DNA of 64,000 bases from Atherinomorus stipes (taxonomy: Eukaryota; Chordata; Actinopteri; Atheriniformes; Atherinidae): positions 530,501-594,500 of the forward strand of contig JALJCO010010453.1 in assembly GCA_023101725.1 (NCBI GenBank), in the 5' to 3' direction. Below, in pieces: positions 62,117 to 64,000 of this stretch. How positions within the stretch are numbered: the stretch's first letter is position 1; each line of letters starts with the position of its first letter. Under the pieces are notes generated by a model. That model had not been told where the DNA came from, searched no databases, and worked only from the letters and a program-made list of their open reading frames with translations. The position numbers and the translations under genes are program-made.

Positions 62117-63740
62117 GTGTGTTGCTTCAGTTCACAAGTGTCTGTATTGTAATCACATTAAACAAAGCATGTATTAATAGATGTCAATTTTTACAGGGCT
62201 TTCAAGTTAAGTAGGAAATATTTATCTTTTCCATTAAGCAAAGAAGAGCAGGACTTTCCTCTGGCTTATTCTATGGTTGTGCATCACAAGGTATGAAAAA
62301 TCTGAAGTGTGAATTTAAATGAAAAGAAAAACATTGGGGCAAATGGCAAAATCTATGCATATATGCTAAACAATTTACAGTTATCATCAAAGAGGAAAAT
62401 GAAAAAATGTATGCAAAAAATCTTATATGTCATAACTGTTCTGTCGCATCTGAAAGGAGTGAGATAATCATAAACCTCATGATGATGTTGGGTCTACTAA
62501 GTTTTAGAGTTGTATGGACCTAATGAAAGACTTGTGTTGCATTATGAAAAACATCAGATCCACTGATTATGTCTGACTGAAAGTGTGCAGCTTTAGTTTG
62601 ACTAGTTAGCATTTAACTGTACTCTGGGTTAGAATGGATCTTTAATACATATGCAAAACAATAACATTTTTTAATTTATACATAAAAAAATAAACAATAT
62701 ACCTCTCATTTTTCTGTATCCTTTAGGTGCAGAACTTTGAACGACTACTGCGAGCGATTTATGCACCTCAGAATATTTATTGTGTCCATGTGGACAACAA
62801 ATCAGAAGCATCAGTCTCTTCTGCCATCAGTGCTATTGCTTCCTGTTTCCCCAATGTCTTCCTCGTCAGCCAGGCAGAGAATGTGGTCTATGCTAGCTGG
62901 TCACGTGTCCAAGCTGACCTTAACTGTATGGCTGACCTCTATAATGCCAGCACAAAGTGGAAATACTTCATCAACCTTTGTGGTCAGGACTTTCCTCTGA
63001 AAACCAACTTGGAGATGGTGAGGATGCTGCGTGCACTGAGGGGCGGGAACAGCTTGGAGTCTGAAAACCTGCCTCCAGAAAAGAAGTGGAGAATATCATA
63101 TGTTCATCAGGTCGTTAATGGAGGGATCCAAGTAAGTGTTGTGGTGACTGAATACTTGTGATGATAAACTAACAATCATTACAAAACCTTTCTGTTCAGA
63201 CAGGCCTTAATAACCAATTACTAGCATCCTAATTTACTATTTTAATGTTTTCAGACAACAGGAAAAGAAAAGAATCCACCTCCTTTTAATCTGCCGATCA
63301 TGTCAGGAAATGCCTACATTGTTGTTAGCCGAGGATACGTCCACAGTGTGTTGAAAGATCAACGAATACGTTCACTGATAGAGTGGTTTAAAGACACCTA
63401 CAGTCCTGATGAGCATCTCTGGGCGACCATTCAACGAATCCCTGGAGTTCCTGGCTCTAAGTGGCCAAACCGTAAATATGACATGTCAGATATCAACGCA
63501 ATTGCCCGGCTGGTGAAGTGGCAGTGGCATGAGGGGTCACAGGATTCAATGGTGGCTGTGTACCCAGAGTGTAAAGGCAACCATGTCAGGGCAATATGTG
63601 TATATGGAGCTGGAGACCTGCAGTGGCTGCTTGAACACGACCACCTCTTTGCCAATAAGTTTGATGTGGAAACTGACCCCATTGCCATCTACTGCTTGGA
63701 GAAATATCTCAGACAAAAAGCTTTGGCAGAGTTAGAGTAG
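61809..63740 (+). CDS. gcnt1: core-2-type beta-1,6-N-acetylglucosaminyltransferase (GT14 family), complete, 4 coding exons
   Basis: GT14 enzymes add GlcNAc in beta-1,6 linkage to branch O-glycans in the Golgi. Four exons (61809-62116, 62197-62290, 62727-63131, 63255-63740) join in phase to 430 aa. Seen: a type II membrane topology (short basic N-tail, hydrophobic residues about 9-29), NAT sequon at 97, [47 protein letters not shown] and [14 protein letters not shown] with Glu322 at the place of the catalytic Glu320 of mouse C2GnT-1 (known), then [13 protein letters not shown] and HLFANKFD. Length fits GCNT1 (428 aa) and GCNT3 (438 aa). The protein shares marks of both; the symbol rests on synteny with RFK and PCSK5. 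Three introns interrupt what I recall as one coding exon in human. Confidence 0.88.
62197..62290 (+). CDS. gcnt1: gcnt exon 2
   Basis: Acceptor ttacag|g, donor aag|gtatga. It encodes [20 protein letters not shown] and [11 protein letters not shown], matching the conserved PLSKEExxFPIAYS motif. Confidence 0.95.
62291..62726 (+). other. gcnt1: gcnt intron 2
   Basis: 436 nt, AT-rich, no feature. Confidence 0.6.
62727..63131 (+). CDS. gcnt1: gcnt exon 3: nucleotide-sugar binding half
   Basis: Acceptor ctttag|gtg, donor caa|gtaagt, both phase 0. It encodes [18 protein letters not shown] through [16 protein letters not shown]. Confidence 0.95.
63255..63740 (+). CDS. gcnt1: gcnt exon 4: catalytic C-terminal half, stop
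   Basis: Acceptor tttcag|aca. It encodes [19 protein letters not shown], the [12 protein letters not shown] motif, [17 protein letters not shown] and the conserved C-terminal end, with TAG at 63738-63740. Confidence 0.95.
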   Translation, partial: TTGKEKNPPPFNLPIMSGNAYIVVSRGYVHSVLKDQRIRSLIEWFKDTYSPDEHLWATIQRIPGVPGSKWPNRKYDMSDINAIARLVKWQWHEGSQDSMVAVYPECKGNHVRAICVYGAGDLQWLLEHDHLFANKFDVETDPIAIYCLEKYLRQKALAELE

Positions 63741-64000
63741 GTGGAAAATTTTCTGGCATCCATAAGTGAGTCAGAATAAGTTATTTCAATTTTCCCAGCA
63801 CATTATTCTTATAATTTAAGGAAAATGCCATGTCTGAAATTATTCACAACTAAAGATCCATTGATGGGAAAATCACTAAATACTGGGAAAAAGGTAAAGA
63901 TACTTTAAACGTGATGTTCACCAAAGAAACATTAAAGATACATTTCAAACTTTATAATTTATACTTTAAACAGTCTCTTGGAGTCACATGTTACTTTTTT
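63741..64000 (+). other. gcnt1: start of gcnt 3' UTR
   Basis: AT-rich sequence to the end of the window. No poly(A) signal was identified with confidence. Confidence 0.5.

Noticed and set aside
1..64000. CRISPR arrays, operons, tRNA or rRNA genes, integrated viral genomes
   Set aside because: None was seen on reading both strands; repeats are eukaryotic transposons and simple repeats.

Overview
The window is vertebrate nuclear DNA, most likely from a percomorph (possibly cichlid-like) teleost. Coding exons are short with GT/AG boundaries, introns are large, and the interspersed repeats are of kinds familiar from fish genomes: hAT-, Tc1- and TTAA-type MITEs, L2/CR1-like LINE fragments and long CA, TA and T tracts. 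There are no operons, CRISPR arrays or prokaryotic signals.

Three genes are present, in the order and orientation I recall for human chromosome 9q21 (PCSK5 > , < RFK, GCNT1 >). (1) Positions 1-51.7 kb, plus strand: the 3' part of pcsk5 (proprotein convertase 5/6). I could chain 27 coding exons with perfectly compatible splice phases, from the end of the catalytic domain (exon at 637) through the P domain and the long furin-like Cys-rich array to the membrane-spanning, acidic cytoplasmic tail (stop at 48243). They give about 1,435 residues. The 5' exons (signal peptide, prodomain, most of the protease) lie outside the window. An alternative terminal exon at 20275-20390 encodes the PLAC tail that defines the short, soluble PC5A isoform, so both the soluble and the membrane isoform are encoded here. 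(2) Positions about 52.0-57.6 kb, minus strand: a complete four-exon rfk (riboflavin kinase, 168 aa), tail to tail with pcsk5. (3) Positions 61809-63740, plus strand: a complete four-exon core-2-type beta-1,6-N-acetylglucosaminyltransferase (430 aa), gcnt1 by synteny, head to head with rfk.

The genes do not form one pathway. PC5 processes precursor proteins in the secretory route and at the cell surface, RFK makes FMN in the cytosol, and the GCNT enzyme branches O-glycans in the Golgi. Their proximity is conserved synteny.

The rest is introns and intergenic DNA full of small mobile elements. Best supported are a hAT-type MITE with a perfect 8-bp target duplication (38659-39088), four elements bounded by TTAA with clear terminal inverted repeats, two copies of a Tc1-style MITE, several foldback elements, a decayed Tc1-like transposase, and LINE fragments. 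Two stretches (about 40.16-41.84 kb and 55.85-56.34 kb) look like poor-quality assembly. I see no convincing novel biological system. The most interesting points are the conserved PC5A exon, a tandem splice acceptor that would toggle between membrane-bound and truncated PC5, and a LINE tail lying in the branch-point window of the last pcsk5 exon.
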